Of a DNA stretch of 64,000 bases, positions 36,956 to 45,114 are shown one piece after another. Source of the stretch: Muribaculaceae bacterium (GTDB taxonomy: Bacteria; Bacteroidota; Bacteroidia; Bacteroidales; Muribaculaceae). A program made the translations under genes and the position numbers. How positions within the stretch are numbered: the first letter of the stretch is position 1; each line of letters opens with the position of its first letter. The stretch is taken from the NCBI GenBank assembly GCA_009775265.1, contig VSPG01000002.1, forward strand, positions 67,863 through 131,862, read 5' to 3'. Below the pieces are notes generated by a model that saw only the letters and a list, made by a program, of their open reading frames with translations, did no database searches and was not told the origin of the DNA.

Positions 36956-36972
36956 CTTTATTGGTTTGACTT
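36956..36972 (-). promoter_or_regulatory. Conserved leader, copy 2
   Basis: AAGTCAAACCAATAAAG, 16 of 17 positions as in the consensus, 11 nt before the ATG at 36945 and overlapping the last codons of the preceding gene. Confidence 0.7.
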
Positions 36973-37731
36973 GGTTATTTCGTTCACGAAGCGGAGAGTC
37001 CAACGGTTGATGTAGGCTTGCCAACACCCCATTGAGGGTGCCCATCGGAAACCGTTCCGCTTCAGTTGTGTTCTCATCTCATCATCGGGCTTGCCGGGGA
37101 AATAGATGCGGACGCGGTTCTCGGAGTAGCACTCTTCAATAGTCACATCATCAATGGTATATTCCCGGTCTTCCTTGTTCGCCAATGCCTCTGCCTTTGC
37201 GAGCTGCTTTTTGGCAGCGTTTATTTTGGCATTGTTGTTGGTAAGAGCGTAGGCAGGGAATTGTGTGCCATTGGCAACATATCGCTGAGCGTATGGAGCG
37301 GAAAAGCCGAGGTGAACAAGAGCCTCAACTTTCTCGACATCGGTCATATTCTTGGCGCGTATGATTTTATTTGTCGCCTTCATTTGCTCCTGAACCGCTG
37401 TCAACTCGGCAATCTTCTTTTTCAGCCGATCTATTGCGTCATCGTCGCCGATGTAGATGTTGTCATTATTCTCAACGGCCTCGGCTTTTCGAGCGTAGTA
37501 GGCCGCTTTCTCGGACTCATGTACGCTTCTCATCATGGCCCCATTGGAACGCTCCAGGGCGCGACGGTGGGCTTTTTCGGAGTGGTGGCCGACGAGGATA
37601 GGCTGACCGAGGGGAATGTTTGCTACGGCATCATTGCTTGCATTGAAAGCGGCTGTGGCTCTCTTAGCGGCGTTCTCGGCATATTCGCGGTACCGCTCGG
37701 CCCGCGCCTCTTGTCTTTCTTTCCGTGTCAT
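36958..37731 (-). CDS. DUF3560 protein
   Basis: A 257-residue protein with the DUF3560 layout: basic N-terminal helix (RQEARAERYREYAENAA), the region GQPILVGHHSEKAHRRALERSNGAMMRSVHESEKAAYYARKAEA, coiled coil, and a C-terminal strand-rich end (YFPGKPDDEMRTQLKRNGFRWAPSMGCWQAYI). The family is widespread in plasmids and phages; its function is unknown. A 52-residue gene upstream overlaps its start (ATGA). Confidence 0.8.
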   Translation of the reverse strand: MTRKERQEARAERYREYAENAAKRATAAFNASNDAVANIPLGQPILVGHHSEKAHRRALERSNGAMMRSVHESEKAAYYARKAEAVENNDNIYIGDDDAIDRLKKKIAELTAVQEQMKATNKIIRAKNMTDVEKVEALVHLGFSAPYAQRYVANGTQFPAYALTNNNAKINAAKKQLAKAEALANKEDREYTIDDVTIEECYSENRVRIYFPGKPDDEMRTQLKRNGFRWAPSMGCWQAYINRWTLRFVNEITKSNQ

Positions 37732-37886
37732 GCGTTCTCAGTTCTTAGGAGTTCTACACGGGTGATAGAGTGATACTCACTCCTGATTTCGCACTCGGCC
37801 TCTTGGCGGCTGTTCGCTCTGACCCAGGCATTGAAGCCATCATCGGGGTCATAGGTCGTATAGACCCGAAAAACATACTTTTTCAT
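37728..37886 (-). CDS. 52-residue protein, unknown function
   Basis: ATG at 37886, TGA at 37728-37730. The product begins MKKYVFRVYTTYDPDDGFNAW and ends RVELLRTENA; it is a small alpha/beta protein. Leader copy 3 lies about 10 nt upstream, and the stop overlaps the DUF3560 start, which argues that it is real. Confidence 0.7.
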   Translation of the reverse strand: MKKYVFRVYTTYDPDDGFNAWVRANSRQEAECEIRSEYHSITRVELLRTENA

Positions 37887-37895
37887 TCTCGTTGG

Positions 37896-37911
37896 TTTTA
37901 TGGTTTGACTT
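37896..37911 (-). promoter_or_regulatory. Conserved leader, copy 3
   Basis: AAGTCAAACCATAAAA, the consensus with one base deleted, about 10 nt before the ATG at 37886. Confidence 0.65.
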
Positions 37912-38293
37912 ATGCTATATCTTCAAGGACTTTGTCAAGAGAACTCCAAAGCTCTTTCACGTCATCCTCGCTAAATTCGGTTTCCTCATCGGTGTCTTCA
38001 TCATAGTGAGAGGCGGTAATTTCCGTAACCTCGCCCCATGCTTTCCGAAGATCGCAGCTCGGTGGAGTCCAATAATCACCGGGGTCATTATCCCACTCTC
38101 CACAGCACTCATAGGTAACTTCAATGAGCCAGCCATCTTCCTCATAGCAGAAGTAGTTGGTGGTTGAGTCATCGCATCGTCCCCATCCATCCTCGTCTTG
38201 TTCGTAGTAGGACTCTCCGATTTCGTGGTCTTGGCTTGCGAGCAGGTCTACAAGTGTAGGAATGAGAGTGTTGAGGTCGGATATTGTTTTCAT
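37910..38293 (-). CDS. Very acidic protein, first gene under P38.3
   Basis: 127 residues with many Asp/Glu and five Cys (CCGEWDNDPGDYWTPPSC; DEDTDEETEFSEDDVKELW). The composition is DNA-mimic-like, a feature of many anti-restriction proteins, but the gene has no recognised family. It has phage promoter P38.3 and leader copy 4. Confidence 0.65.
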   Translation of the reverse strand: MKTISDLNTLIPTLVDLLASQDHEIGESYYEQDEDGWGRCDDSTTNYFCYEEDGWLIEVTYECCGEWDNDPGDYWTPPSCDLRKAWGEVTEITASHYDEDTDEETEFSEDDVKELWSSLDKVLEDIA

Positions 38294-38304
38294 CTCTTTG
38301 GCGA

Positions 38305-38321
38305 TTTTATTGGTTTGACTT
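38305..38321 (-). promoter_or_regulatory. Conserved leader, copy 4
   Basis: AAGTCAAACCAATAAAA exactly, 12 nt before the ATG at 38293. Confidence 0.75.
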
Positions 38322-38348
38322 GTGGAGATTGTATCTCCCTTACACCTG

Positions 38349-38404
38349 TAAAGTTAGGGCAGTGAAACTGGTTTTGCAATCAGAATGGCCACCATTTTAG
38401 CACC
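38349..38404 (-). promoter_or_regulatory. Phage promoter P38.3 with tandem upstream repeats
   Basis: TAACTTTA at 38349-38356, 20-bp spacer, ATTG at 38377-38380, and CACC repeats at 38390 and 38401. The transcript start region ACAGGTGTAAGGGAGATAC is shared with P13.6. Confidence 0.8.
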
Positions 38405-38424
38405 TTAACGTTTGTCAAGAAAAG

Positions 38425-39192
38425 TCAAGGCTGAGAACTCTCGGAGGCATCTTCTTCGGCCATGATGACATCAACAATGCTATGGCATCGGTTGGCGAGG
38501 ACTTTCACACACAATGCCATTGTGTCGGTGATCTTCATAATCTGGCCGAATGACTCGGCAATATCCATGCACAGCACAGAAATCAGGAAGCAATATGGGT
38601 CCTGCTTCCGGCAGCATGGTTTATTAATTCGATCGGCTATAACCTTATCCATATTCTTGTCGAAATCCTCTACGAATGTGAGTATCATCCGCACGAGGGC
38701 CACACGCGCCGGAATCTCTTTATGAGGGTGGCCGACATACTGCCGGGCAGCCTCGTTGGTAAACGTACACCAGCACTTGAACAAGTCTAACTCAACGCTC
38801 TTGCGCAACCGCTCCAGATAGTTCTGATAGGAGTACCATGCGCGACCATAACTCTTACGGAGTTCAAAGTTATACTCGTCGATACACTTGCGCATCTCTC
38901 GGTTGTGCCGCTTATACTCAGAGAGCCGATTGTCCCGGCAATACTTGATAAACGCCTCGGCCTGCTCCAAGGCCAGAGCCGTAAGCATCTGCGGTATGAA
39001 ATTCATCAGCACGGCCTCTCTCGCTCCGAACAGCTTGACGCACTCGTCAGATGTGAGCGCCTTTTGAGTCTGCGGCTGTCGCTTCTTGATGTTGATGCCG
39101 AATGTGTCTGCCGGTGCCGGGATGATGGGTACCGCGTCTGGAGCGATACCCATCTTTGCCAGCAATCCTTTGTCTAAGGGTGGTAATTCCAT
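38425..39192 (-). CDS. Helical protein, unknown function
   Basis: A 255-residue protein, almost entirely helical after residue 45, with a Cys pair (CCRKQDPYC) and a short acidic end. It lies between P38.3 and the Tad2-like gene. No family is recognised. Confidence 0.6.
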   Translation of the reverse strand: MELPPLDKGLLAKMGIAPDAVPIIPAPADTFGINIKKRQPQTQKALTSDECVKLFGAREAVLMNFIPQMLTALALEQAEAFIKYCRDNRLSEYKRHNREMRKCIDEYNFELRKSYGRAWYSYQNYLERLRKSVELDLFKCWCTFTNEAARQYVGHPHKEIPARVALVRMILTFVEDFDKNMDKVIADRINKPCCRKQDPYCFLISVLCMDIAESFGQIMKITDTMALCVKVLANRCHSIVDVIMAEEDASESSQP

Positions 39193-39202
39193 ACAGCGTC
39201 AA

Positions 39203-39637
39203 TCAGTAATTGGAAACTGAAACTATTATCCAATCGTTAGAGAGTATATCGGTCTGCGAGGCGAGCCATCCCGACAGAACTTCTCCATGTTCCGTGAACA
39301 TACAGATTGTACCGAGGGCCGGGACCTCACCGCCCAACTTTTCTACAACAGTGCGGAGAATGGGGTCTTTGCACCACTCTGCTTTGATGATGCCGGCAGG
39401 CTTGAGCCATAGGAATGACCCAACACTCCAGTCTTTACGTGCCACTTTGCAACCGCGTTTGAGTTTCTCGATAGCCTGACCGAAAGTAAGGTCTTCGGAT
39501 AACCCATCGCCATTGGCTCCAATATGGTAGCCGTAGATTACTGAGGTTTGGATAAGGTCCTCAGCTGCCTTTGCCTCGGGATTGGCATACACAACGCCTC
39601 TTGCGTGTTCTTCTGCCAAAAATTCAAGATTTGCCAT
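39203..39637 (-). CDS. Tad2-like (DUF2829) protein, candidate anti-Thoeris
   Basis: 144 residues. Residues 50-144 carry the DUF2829/Tad2 hallmarks: LTFGQAIEKLKRGCKVARKDW, SFLWLKPAG, ICMFTEHGEVLSGWLASQTDIL and SNDWIIV. Tad2 proteins sequester the cyclic signal of Thoeris and related defence systems. A 48-residue helical N-terminal extension (MANLEFLAEEHARGVVYANPEAKAAE) precedes the core. It lies among other early accessory genes. The family call is strong; activity against any given defence is inferred. Confidence 0.85.
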   Translation of the reverse strand: MANLEFLAEEHARGVVYANPEAKAAEDLIQTSVIYGYHIGANGDGLSEDLTFGQAIEKLKRGCKVARKDWSVGSFLWLKPAGIIKAEWCKDPILRTVVEKLGGEVPALGTICMFTEHGEVLSGWLASQTDILSNDWIIVSVSNY

Positions 39638-39669
39638 TTGTTGTGTTGTTTAAAATAAAGCGGCCCGGA

Positions 39670-40239
39670 CTATGAGTCCGAACCGTCGAAAAGATTTGTA
39701 GGTGGTGGAGGAACGAGGTCATCGAACAGACCGGGAACTCTCGGCTGTAACGCCTCGTATTCATCTCTGAAAAATTCCTCCTTTGTCCGATTATACTTCT
39801 TGCCTTTTGCCGTGTGGACATCGTAAGTATAATCAGGTATGGGGATAGGATAGCGGCGCACATCTTCAATCCAATGCTCCACGTCCACCATTTTGTGGTC
39901 ATAGATGAAGTTTTGAAGATGATCCGCGTCTCGGTTCTTGCGGCACTCGCATAAGAGAAGCACCGCTTTGCTCACGAAAATACGACCTTTGCCTTCGGGA
40001 TGGTTTTTGTTGACTAACTCATGCCCTTGCCATAAGGCTTCAATCTCTGAGGTGATGAGTCCGTAGCAGTCCTCTGCGCTGATAGTGAACAGCCGCTTCC
40101 AAACATAGTCACGGAAGCCGGAATGCCATAGCTCCAGAGCGAAGAACCCGGCCACTCGGGCATCAGCCCGTCGGATGGCCTTCTGCATCGCGCTGCTCAC
40201 CTCAAAGAAATTATATCCTGATACAGTTCTTTTTATCAT
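39670..40239 (-). CDS. MgsA/RarA C-terminal-like helical protein
   Basis: A 189-residue protein. Residues 8-75 (YNFFEVSSAMQKAIRRADARVAGFFALELWHSGFRDYVWKRLFTISAEDC) match the helical tetramerisation domain of MgsA/RarA clamp-loader-like ATPases, but no ATPase domain is attached. A second part includes YDVHTAKGKKYNRTKEEFF. It may contact the host replisome or clamp loader. Promoter P40.3 lies just upstream. Confidence 0.7.
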   Translation of the reverse strand: MIKRTVSGYNFFEVSSAMQKAIRRADARVAGFFALELWHSGFRDYVWKRLFTISAEDCYGLITSEIEALWQGHELVNKNHPEGKGRIFVSKAVLLLCECRKNRDADHLQNFIYDHKMVDVEHWIEDVRRYPIPIPDYTYDVHTAKGKKYNRTKEEFFRDEYEALQPRVPGLFDDLVPPPPTNLFDGSDS

Positions 40240-40269
40240 AACTAATTGATATTATTATGTTTTATACTG

Positions 40270-40331
40270 TAAAGGTAATTCAGATGAGCAAGAGATGCAA
40301 TCAGATTGAACACCATTTTTACACCATTTTT
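40270..40331 (-). promoter_or_regulatory. Phage promoter P40.3 with tandem upstream repeats
   Basis: TACCTTTA at 40270-40277, 20-bp spacer, ATTG at 40298-40301, and CACCATTTTT repeats at 40311 and 40322. It has the same geometry as the other four promoters but no conserved leader downstream. Confidence 0.8.
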
Positions 40332-40348
40332 GCTCACCGAAATACCTT

Positions 40349-41104
40349 TCAGAATTTGAACTGTGCCGTGATATTGTACTGGACGAGTTGCTTGGTCTTG
40401 TCCTTGCCGTTGTTGGTGGCGCCTTTGAGGTTGATGCTGTCACCGAAATGCTTTTTGATGAACAAAATGCTCCGGCGCTCCTCGTCCTGGTTCCTGAAGG
40501 CGGCCAGCCCTCCAGCATTGACAAAGGTGCCTTTCTGGGCGAAATTGTAGCGCAAGTCGGTGAGGATTCTGCGCTCTTTGTATTTCATGTAGCAGCTTAT
40601 CCAAAAGTCCTCTTTGAGCCGGATTTCCTCGTTCCACCATACGTTCTTGTTGTAGCGGACACCATACGCGCAACCGGTGATCATCTTCATCAGCGAGTAG
40701 TAACCCCACTCGTTATACATCACCGGGGAGATTGCCGAGGTGAAGCCGAACAGGTGAATATCGAGCATACACGCCAACTCATACAGCGACTCGATGATGC
40801 GGGTTATCTCGTCGGGGTCGCGGATTACGCCCGGCTCTCCTTTCTCGACAAAGAGCGTCTTGACGACATGGACGTCATCGTCAAGCATCATAAGATTTCC
40901 GAAATGCCGGGCCATCCAATTTCGTTTCGGTATCAGGCCTATCACATCATCAGGGTGCGTCACTATCTCGCACTCCGGATTGTACTCCCGATAGATGTCT
41001 GCCTGACTCTCGGCCACGCAGATGATAGGATTGTTAACGAGTTTCTTTGAGAAAACTCGGTCGTGCCGCTTGTGGGAGGGTATGACAATTTTCAGGTCGC
41101 TCAT
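40349..41104 (-). CDS. GT-A glycosyltransferase, TAGT-like
   Basis: A 251-residue protein opening KIVIPSHKRHDRVFSKKLV, then ICVAESQADIYREYNPECEIVTHPDD, KRNWMARHFGNLMMLDDDVHV (DDD as the metal-binding DxD), and ISPVMYNEWGYYSLMKMITGCAYGV. This arrangement resembles the TET-associated glycosyltransferases of phages that decorate oxidised 5-methylcytosine. No TET/JBP dioxygenase is visible in the window, so the acceptor could be another modified base or a protein. It overlaps a ParB-domain gene by ATGA. Confidence 0.7.
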   Translation of the reverse strand: MSDLKIVIPSHKRHDRVFSKKLVNNPIICVAESQADIYREYNPECEIVTHPDDVIGLIPKRNWMARHFGNLMMLDDDVHVVKTLFVEKGEPGVIRDPDEITRIIESLYELACMLDIHLFGFTSAISPVMYNEWGYYSLMKMITGCAYGVRYNKNVWWNEEIRLKEDFWISCYMKYKERRILTDLRYNFAQKGTFVNAGGLAAFRNQDEERRSILFIKKHFGDSINLKGATNNGKDKTKQLVQYNITAQFKF

Positions 41105-41757
41105 TTTTTCTCGCCCTCCAGTGCGACACGGACATCTCTAACGTCAATCACATTGCTCTTGCTCACCTTGCCGGTCTTGTAGGATTTCATCCTCTGCATT
41201 CCGAGCCTCTCACGGAGCCAGTTGCTGTCGACCTCACTGGCCGACTGGATGATGAACAGCTCGTGCCGCTCATCATACTTGGGAACGAGAGGATAGACGG
41301 CGGTTTCATCGGTGATGGAGTCGAACCGTTCCTTGAACTCATCGACAGGCTTCTCCGGGGCGAACTCAACGCCCCAGCCCTGCAACTCATCTTTGTCCCA
41401 TTCGTTGAGCATCACGTCCTTGTCATTCTCGCCGAAACTCACATTGTCCTTTGTGGCGTATTCGCGCAACTTCTTTACGTCGGTTTCAGGGTCAAGGACT
41501 TTACAGGGAAGCTCTTTGTAGCCGAGTTCCTTGCAAGCCCTCAAACGCAAATTGCCACAAACGACTAAATAGCGTCCTTCGGCATAAGGATAGACAATCA
41601 GCTCACGAAGCTCAAGCATCTCCGGGGACTCGGCAATGCTCTTTTTCATCGCTTCATACCGGTAGTCCCGAAAGAACCGGGGATTCTTCGGGAGTCCCGA
41701 TAGTTGCCCCTTGTTGAAATCAAGGAGGCTGATAGGAATAATTGTTATTTCTGCCAT
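41101..41757 (-). CDS. ParB-like N-terminal domain protein
   Basis: A 218-residue protein with a ParB/Srx fold: ISLLDFNKGQLSGLPKNPR, YEAMKKSIAESPEML, VVCGNLRLRACKELGYKELPCKVL. The C-terminal half (YDERHELFIIQSASEVDSNWLRERLGM) is a separate small domain. In phages such ParB proteins occur next to base-modification enzymes and may act as CTP/ATP-dependent switches. The 4-bp overlap with the glycosyltransferase gene supports a functional pair. Confidence 0.8.
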   Translation of the reverse strand: MAEITIIPISLLDFNKGQLSGLPKNPRFFRDYRYEAMKKSIAESPEMLELRELIVYPYAEGRYLVVCGNLRLRACKELGYKELPCKVLDPETDVKKLREYATKDNVSFGENDKDVMLNEWDKDELQGWGVEFAPEKPVDEFKERFDSITDETAVYPLVPKYDERHELFIIQSASEVDSNWLRERLGMQRMKSYKTGKVSKSNVIDVRDVRVALEGEKK

Positions 41758-41803
41758 GACTAAACATCATCATTAAAACATCATCATTAGCCACACACGA
41801 AAC

Positions 41804-42097
41804 CTACAATTTGGCTGATTCTTGCTCCAGCGTGTCGCGGAGCAGTTGCTCGACATTCTTACACCCGATGCGTTCAAGGTATGTAAGACTGGCAATAATG
41901 ACCTCGGCGGCTGCTACCTCTTTCTCGCTCCAGCCATCGACGGACTCGCTTGAAAAGCTCGTCGCATCGTACAGCTCTCGCCATTTCCGGGAAATCTCGT
42001 ATAGAGATACCCGTGAGGAACTCGTCTCGGTTATTTTGCCGCCTTCAATCGCAACCTGAACACATTGGGCTGCAAATCTTCTCAGCGGTATTGCCAT
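41804..42097 (-). CDS. Small helical protein, unknown function
   Basis: 97 residues (MAIPLRRFAAQCVQVAIEGGKI; EVAAAEVIIASLTYLERIGCKNVEQLL), helical. It lies between the ParB gene and a membrane protein. No family is recognised. Confidence 0.55.
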   Translation of the reverse strand: MAIPLRRFAAQCVQVAIEGGKITETSSSRVSLYEISRKWRELYDATSFSSESVDGWSEKEVAAAEVIIASLTYLERIGCKNVEQLLRDTLEQESAKL

Positions 42098-42184
42098 TTG
42101 TGATGAGTTTTGGGTTTGTGAATGACTGGTTAATACACACGGTTCAGGAGCGGGGAGGCGATTTGTTCAACTGTTTCATGTCGG

Positions 42185-42388
42185 TTAATGTTTCTTCACG
42201 CGAAATGCAAGCACGCAAAAGGAGATGACTGCAAGCACCACTACGAGTGCCACAACAATCCAGAGTGGCGATGTAATCCACCACCAGGACCACGTTACAA
42301 GGTTCGTCAGCTTCAGAATTAGAAACACGACGAACACGACAACAGGCAGACTTAGGCCGATTGCCGGGGAGGGGTTCTTTTTTTCCAT
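42185..42388 (-). CDS. Small two-helix membrane protein
   Basis: 67 residues from ATG 42388; longer starts lie inside the downstream frame of the methylase and are unlikely. Two hydrophobic helices (LSLPVVVFVVFLILKLTNLV and PLWIVVALVVVLAVISFCVL) flank WSWWWITS, followed by FRVKKH. It is similar to small membrane proteins widely annotated in Bacteroidetes phages. Unknown role. Confidence 0.65.
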   Translation of the reverse strand: MEKKNPSPAIGLSLPVVVFVVFLILKLTNLVTWSWWWITSPLWIVVALVVVLAVISFCVLAFRVKKH

Positions 42389-42395
42389 ATTCTTA

Positions 42396-45041
42396 TTATT
42401 TGGTTTGAAGTTCTGCTGGCAACTCCTCATTGTCATCCTCAGCATTCTCTTCGTCGAGGAAATCAAACAATGACGGAGCTTCCTTTTTATTAGCGGCCTG
42501 GGCGCAATACTGAGCACCATCAAGGAAATATGTCGGCGAGAGTTCTATGCCCCAGCCCTTGCGGCCCTTGTTGAGCGCACAGTAGGGAACCGTCATCAGA
42601 CCACCGAATGGGTCAAGCACAACATCACCGGGATTACTCATCTGGTCAATCACACGGTTCACTATATCGAATTGCAGTGGGCATAGGTGTTGTTCCTTAC
42701 CCTTGACAGACTGAATGGTGTTGAGGGTTCGCATACGGGCGATGTCAGACCAAACATCATCCGTCCAACTCCCGGGCTGGAGCAGCATGAAGCCCGTAGG
42801 CAGTTTGCCGTGCAGCTCCAGTTCTTCAGCGATCTTCACGACATAATCATAATCCCACACATTGGTGAGAGTGTACCGGCGAAAGTATCGGTAAATAGCC
42901 TTGTGGTCCATCTTCGCTATCTCCTCGGGAGTCATAAGACGGTCGCCGGAGGATCGAGTGTAGCCGTGGGCATCCATCTGCCAGCGGGCGCGGCTGTACC
43001 CGTCAGGATTATCCCACTGCCGCGTCTGCTCGTTCCACCACTTCTTATCCTTGACAACAGGGATATCCGCGTAAGCGTTGGTGCGGTCTGTGGCTGGCTT
43101 ACGGAAGATGAGAAGATACTCCGGCATACCGACACCCATTTTGGTGCCGTCCTTGCACTGCTCAGTCCATCCGAGACGATATGTCTGATTGTTCTCCCTG
43201 ACTACATCGGTAACGATGGTTTTCATGCCCATGTAGGCAAACCCGTGTCGGGTGTAATGGGCGATGCATTCGCAGTGGAATGGATAGACCGTCTGGCATC
43301 CCATACCGCTGAGACCCATTGGCACGATGCGGTCTTTGACATGGATAATGGCCATGCGGCCCGGCTGGAGTACTCTGAACAGATTGGGGGTGAGGAAATC
43401 CATCTGCTTGAAAAACTCCTCGTTGCTCTCCGAGTGGCCGAAGTCGGCATAGTTGGGAGAGTATTCGTATTGTGTCGCAAATGGAATAGATGTTACTATG
43501 AGGCCAACAGAATTGTCCGGGTAGAGTTCTGTGTTCTGCAATTCCAGAACATTGTCATTGTTGGCAATGCGGTAGCCATCACCGACAATCTCCACTCGCT
43601 CGACACCCATTTTGCGGGCGAGGTGCGCCGCCATCTCCTTGTGGGAGAGTCCGTATTTCTTTATGATTTCTGTCATGTTGTGAACGAGTTTATTGTGGTT
43701 CTGCCACTTGGTTTCAAGAGCCTTGCGGACCCCGCGCTCTGCCTCAGTGTAGATGAGGTCAACCCTTACGACTTTCGTCTGAAGGAATCGCTGCAAGCGG
43801 TGGATTGATTGGATAAAGTCATTGAACTTATAACCTATGCCGAGGTATATGGCCCAGGAGCAATGACGCTGAAAGTTACAGCCGGAACCGGCAATGACTG
43901 GCTTTGCGGCCAACTCCTGAATACGGCCATAGGAGAAGTCGAGAATGTTGCGCTCTCGCTTCTCATAGTCCTGGGAGCCGTAGATTGACTTGATTGTCGG
44001 AATGGCTTTCTCAATAGCGTGGCGTTCACTTTCAAGGTCGTGCCAGATGATACGGTGAGCATCGGGATCTTCGGCTCTCAACTCCATCATCTTGGCTATT
44101 CGGTCAGGCAGACTCTCGCGTTTTTCTTTGGCTGACTGTTGCAGGCCCATCGCCTCAGTGGCAAAAAGTATAGGATTGCCGTATTTGTCGACACTTGGCT
44201 TAGAGTAGTCCGTCGGTATCTCGTGCCATCGCAAGTCAAGTTCCGACAGGATATAACCCTCGTCATCGGTTTCATCGCCGGTAATGTCCGAGGGTTTGCT
44301 TACGAATAAGGCCCAAGAGGATACCCACAGCCAAAACTCTTCTTCCTTGTGTGGGTGTAGGGTCAGATTGTCGGCGTGCGTGGAGTCTCGCTTAAAAAAG
44401 CGAGTTTTAGCTTGCGACACATCCATGATGCCGAGGAAGTCGGCATAGGCAAGCAGCTCTATGTAATCGTTAGGTGAGGGTGTGGCGGTTGCCACATAGC
44501 GGAACTTGATACGCTCTGCCTGGCGGCGCACCTGCATGGGGCCGCCATCGCCGGTGAACAGACGCATAAACTCCCGGAATGTCTTTGAGCCTCCGAGACC
44601 TCTCAGAACCGATGCCTCGTCAAGGCTGGCTACGACAAACAATTCAGGGTCTAATTTGCCGTCTCGGATACTTTCGTAGTTGGTAAGGTATATACCGTCT
44701 CCGTCCATCTCTTCAGGGCGACGTATGAATTTAGGTGGGATAACCCATCCGAGGATGTTCTTGGAGTCCTCAACGAACTCTTGTCTGACCGACAGTGGGC
44801 AGACTATCAGTCCGGAGCCATGCCCTACCTTTGTGAGAGTGAGCCGCACGGCCTCCAGCTGAGTGACGGTCTTATGCAGCCCGAAAGAAGCGAAACACGC
44901 CCTCTTGCCACCTTCAACAAGCCACTTTACCATCAGTTTGTTGTGAGGTTTGAGGTTGGGATTTATTTCGCTCATGTCAACCTTGAAGCCGTAATCCTCG
45001 GAGATTTTTATTTTTGATTTGAGAAATTCCTGATACTCCAT
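42396..45041 (-). CDS. SNF2-type helicase fused to a DNA N6/N4 methylase
   Basis: 881 residues from ATG 45041 (MEYQEFLKSKIKISEDYG). The N-terminal half is a DEAD/SNF2 motor: FASFGLHKTVTQLEA (Walker A position), VVASLDEAS (box II), RYVATATPSPNDY (box III), and QSIHRLQRF (box VI). The C-terminal third is a beta-class methylase: TSIPFATQYE in the motif IV position and VVLDPFGGLMTVPY as motif I. The Walker A GxGKT is altered (FGLHKT), and motif IV lacks the PP pair, so activity is uncertain. It probably modifies phage DNA while translocating. It lies downstream of the ParB-MutS gene beyond an attenuator-like hairpin. Confidence 0.85.
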   Translation of the reverse strand: MEYQEFLKSKIKISEDYGFKVDMSEINPNLKPHNKLMVKWLVEGGKRACFASFGLHKTVTQLEAVRLTLTKVGHGSGLIVCPLSVRQEFVEDSKNILGWVIPPKFIRRPEEMDGDGIYLTNYESIRDGKLDPELFVVASLDEASVLRGLGGSKTFREFMRLFTGDGGPMQVRRQAERIKFRYVATATPSPNDYIELLAYADFLGIMDVSQAKTRFFKRDSTHADNLTLHPHKEEEFWLWVSSWALFVSKPSDITGDETDDEGYILSELDLRWHEIPTDYSKPSVDKYGNPILFATEAMGLQQSAKEKRESLPDRIAKMMELRAEDPDAHRIIWHDLESERHAIEKAIPTIKSIYGSQDYEKRERNILDFSYGRIQELAAKPVIAGSGCNFQRHCSWAIYLGIGYKFNDFIQSIHRLQRFLQTKVVRVDLIYTEAERGVRKALETKWQNHNKLVHNMTEIIKKYGLSHKEMAAHLARKMGVERVEIVGDGYRIANNDNVLELQNTELYPDNSVGLIVTSIPFATQYEYSPNYADFGHSESNEEFFKQMDFLTPNLFRVLQPGRMAIIHVKDRIVPMGLSGMGCQTVYPFHCECIAHYTRHGFAYMGMKTIVTDVVRENNQTYRLGWTEQCKDGTKMGVGMPEYLLIFRKPATDRTNAYADIPVVKDKKWWNEQTRQWDNPDGYSRARWQMDAHGYTRSSGDRLMTPEEIAKMDHKAIYRYFRRYTLTNVWDYDYVVKIAEELELHGKLPTGFMLLQPGSWTDDVWSDIARMRTLNTIQSVKGKEQHLCPLQFDIVNRVIDQMSNPGDVVLDPFGGLMTVPYCALNKGRKGWGIELSPTYFLDGAQYCAQAANKKEAPSLFDFLDEENAEDDNEELPAELQTK

Positions 45042-45053
45042 AGTAAAATAGGC

Positions 45054-45080
45054 GACACCACTCAGAAGATGAGCGGTGCC
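45054..45080 (-). terminator. Hairpin between ParB-MutS and helicase-methylase genes
   Basis: An 11-bp stem (GGCACCGCTCA with TGAGTGGTGTC, two wobble pairs) and 5-nt loop, followed by CGCCTATTTTA. It lies between the stop at 45115 and the start at 45041 and could attenuate the downstream gene. Confidence 0.5.
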
Positions 45081-45114
45081 GCGTTTGGATTGATGATGTG
45101 ATTGACTCGTTACC

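Noticed and set aside
42687..43808. 373-codon plus-strand frame opposite the helicase-methylase
   Set aside because: Antisense shadow; the minus-strand gene has clear motifs throughout.
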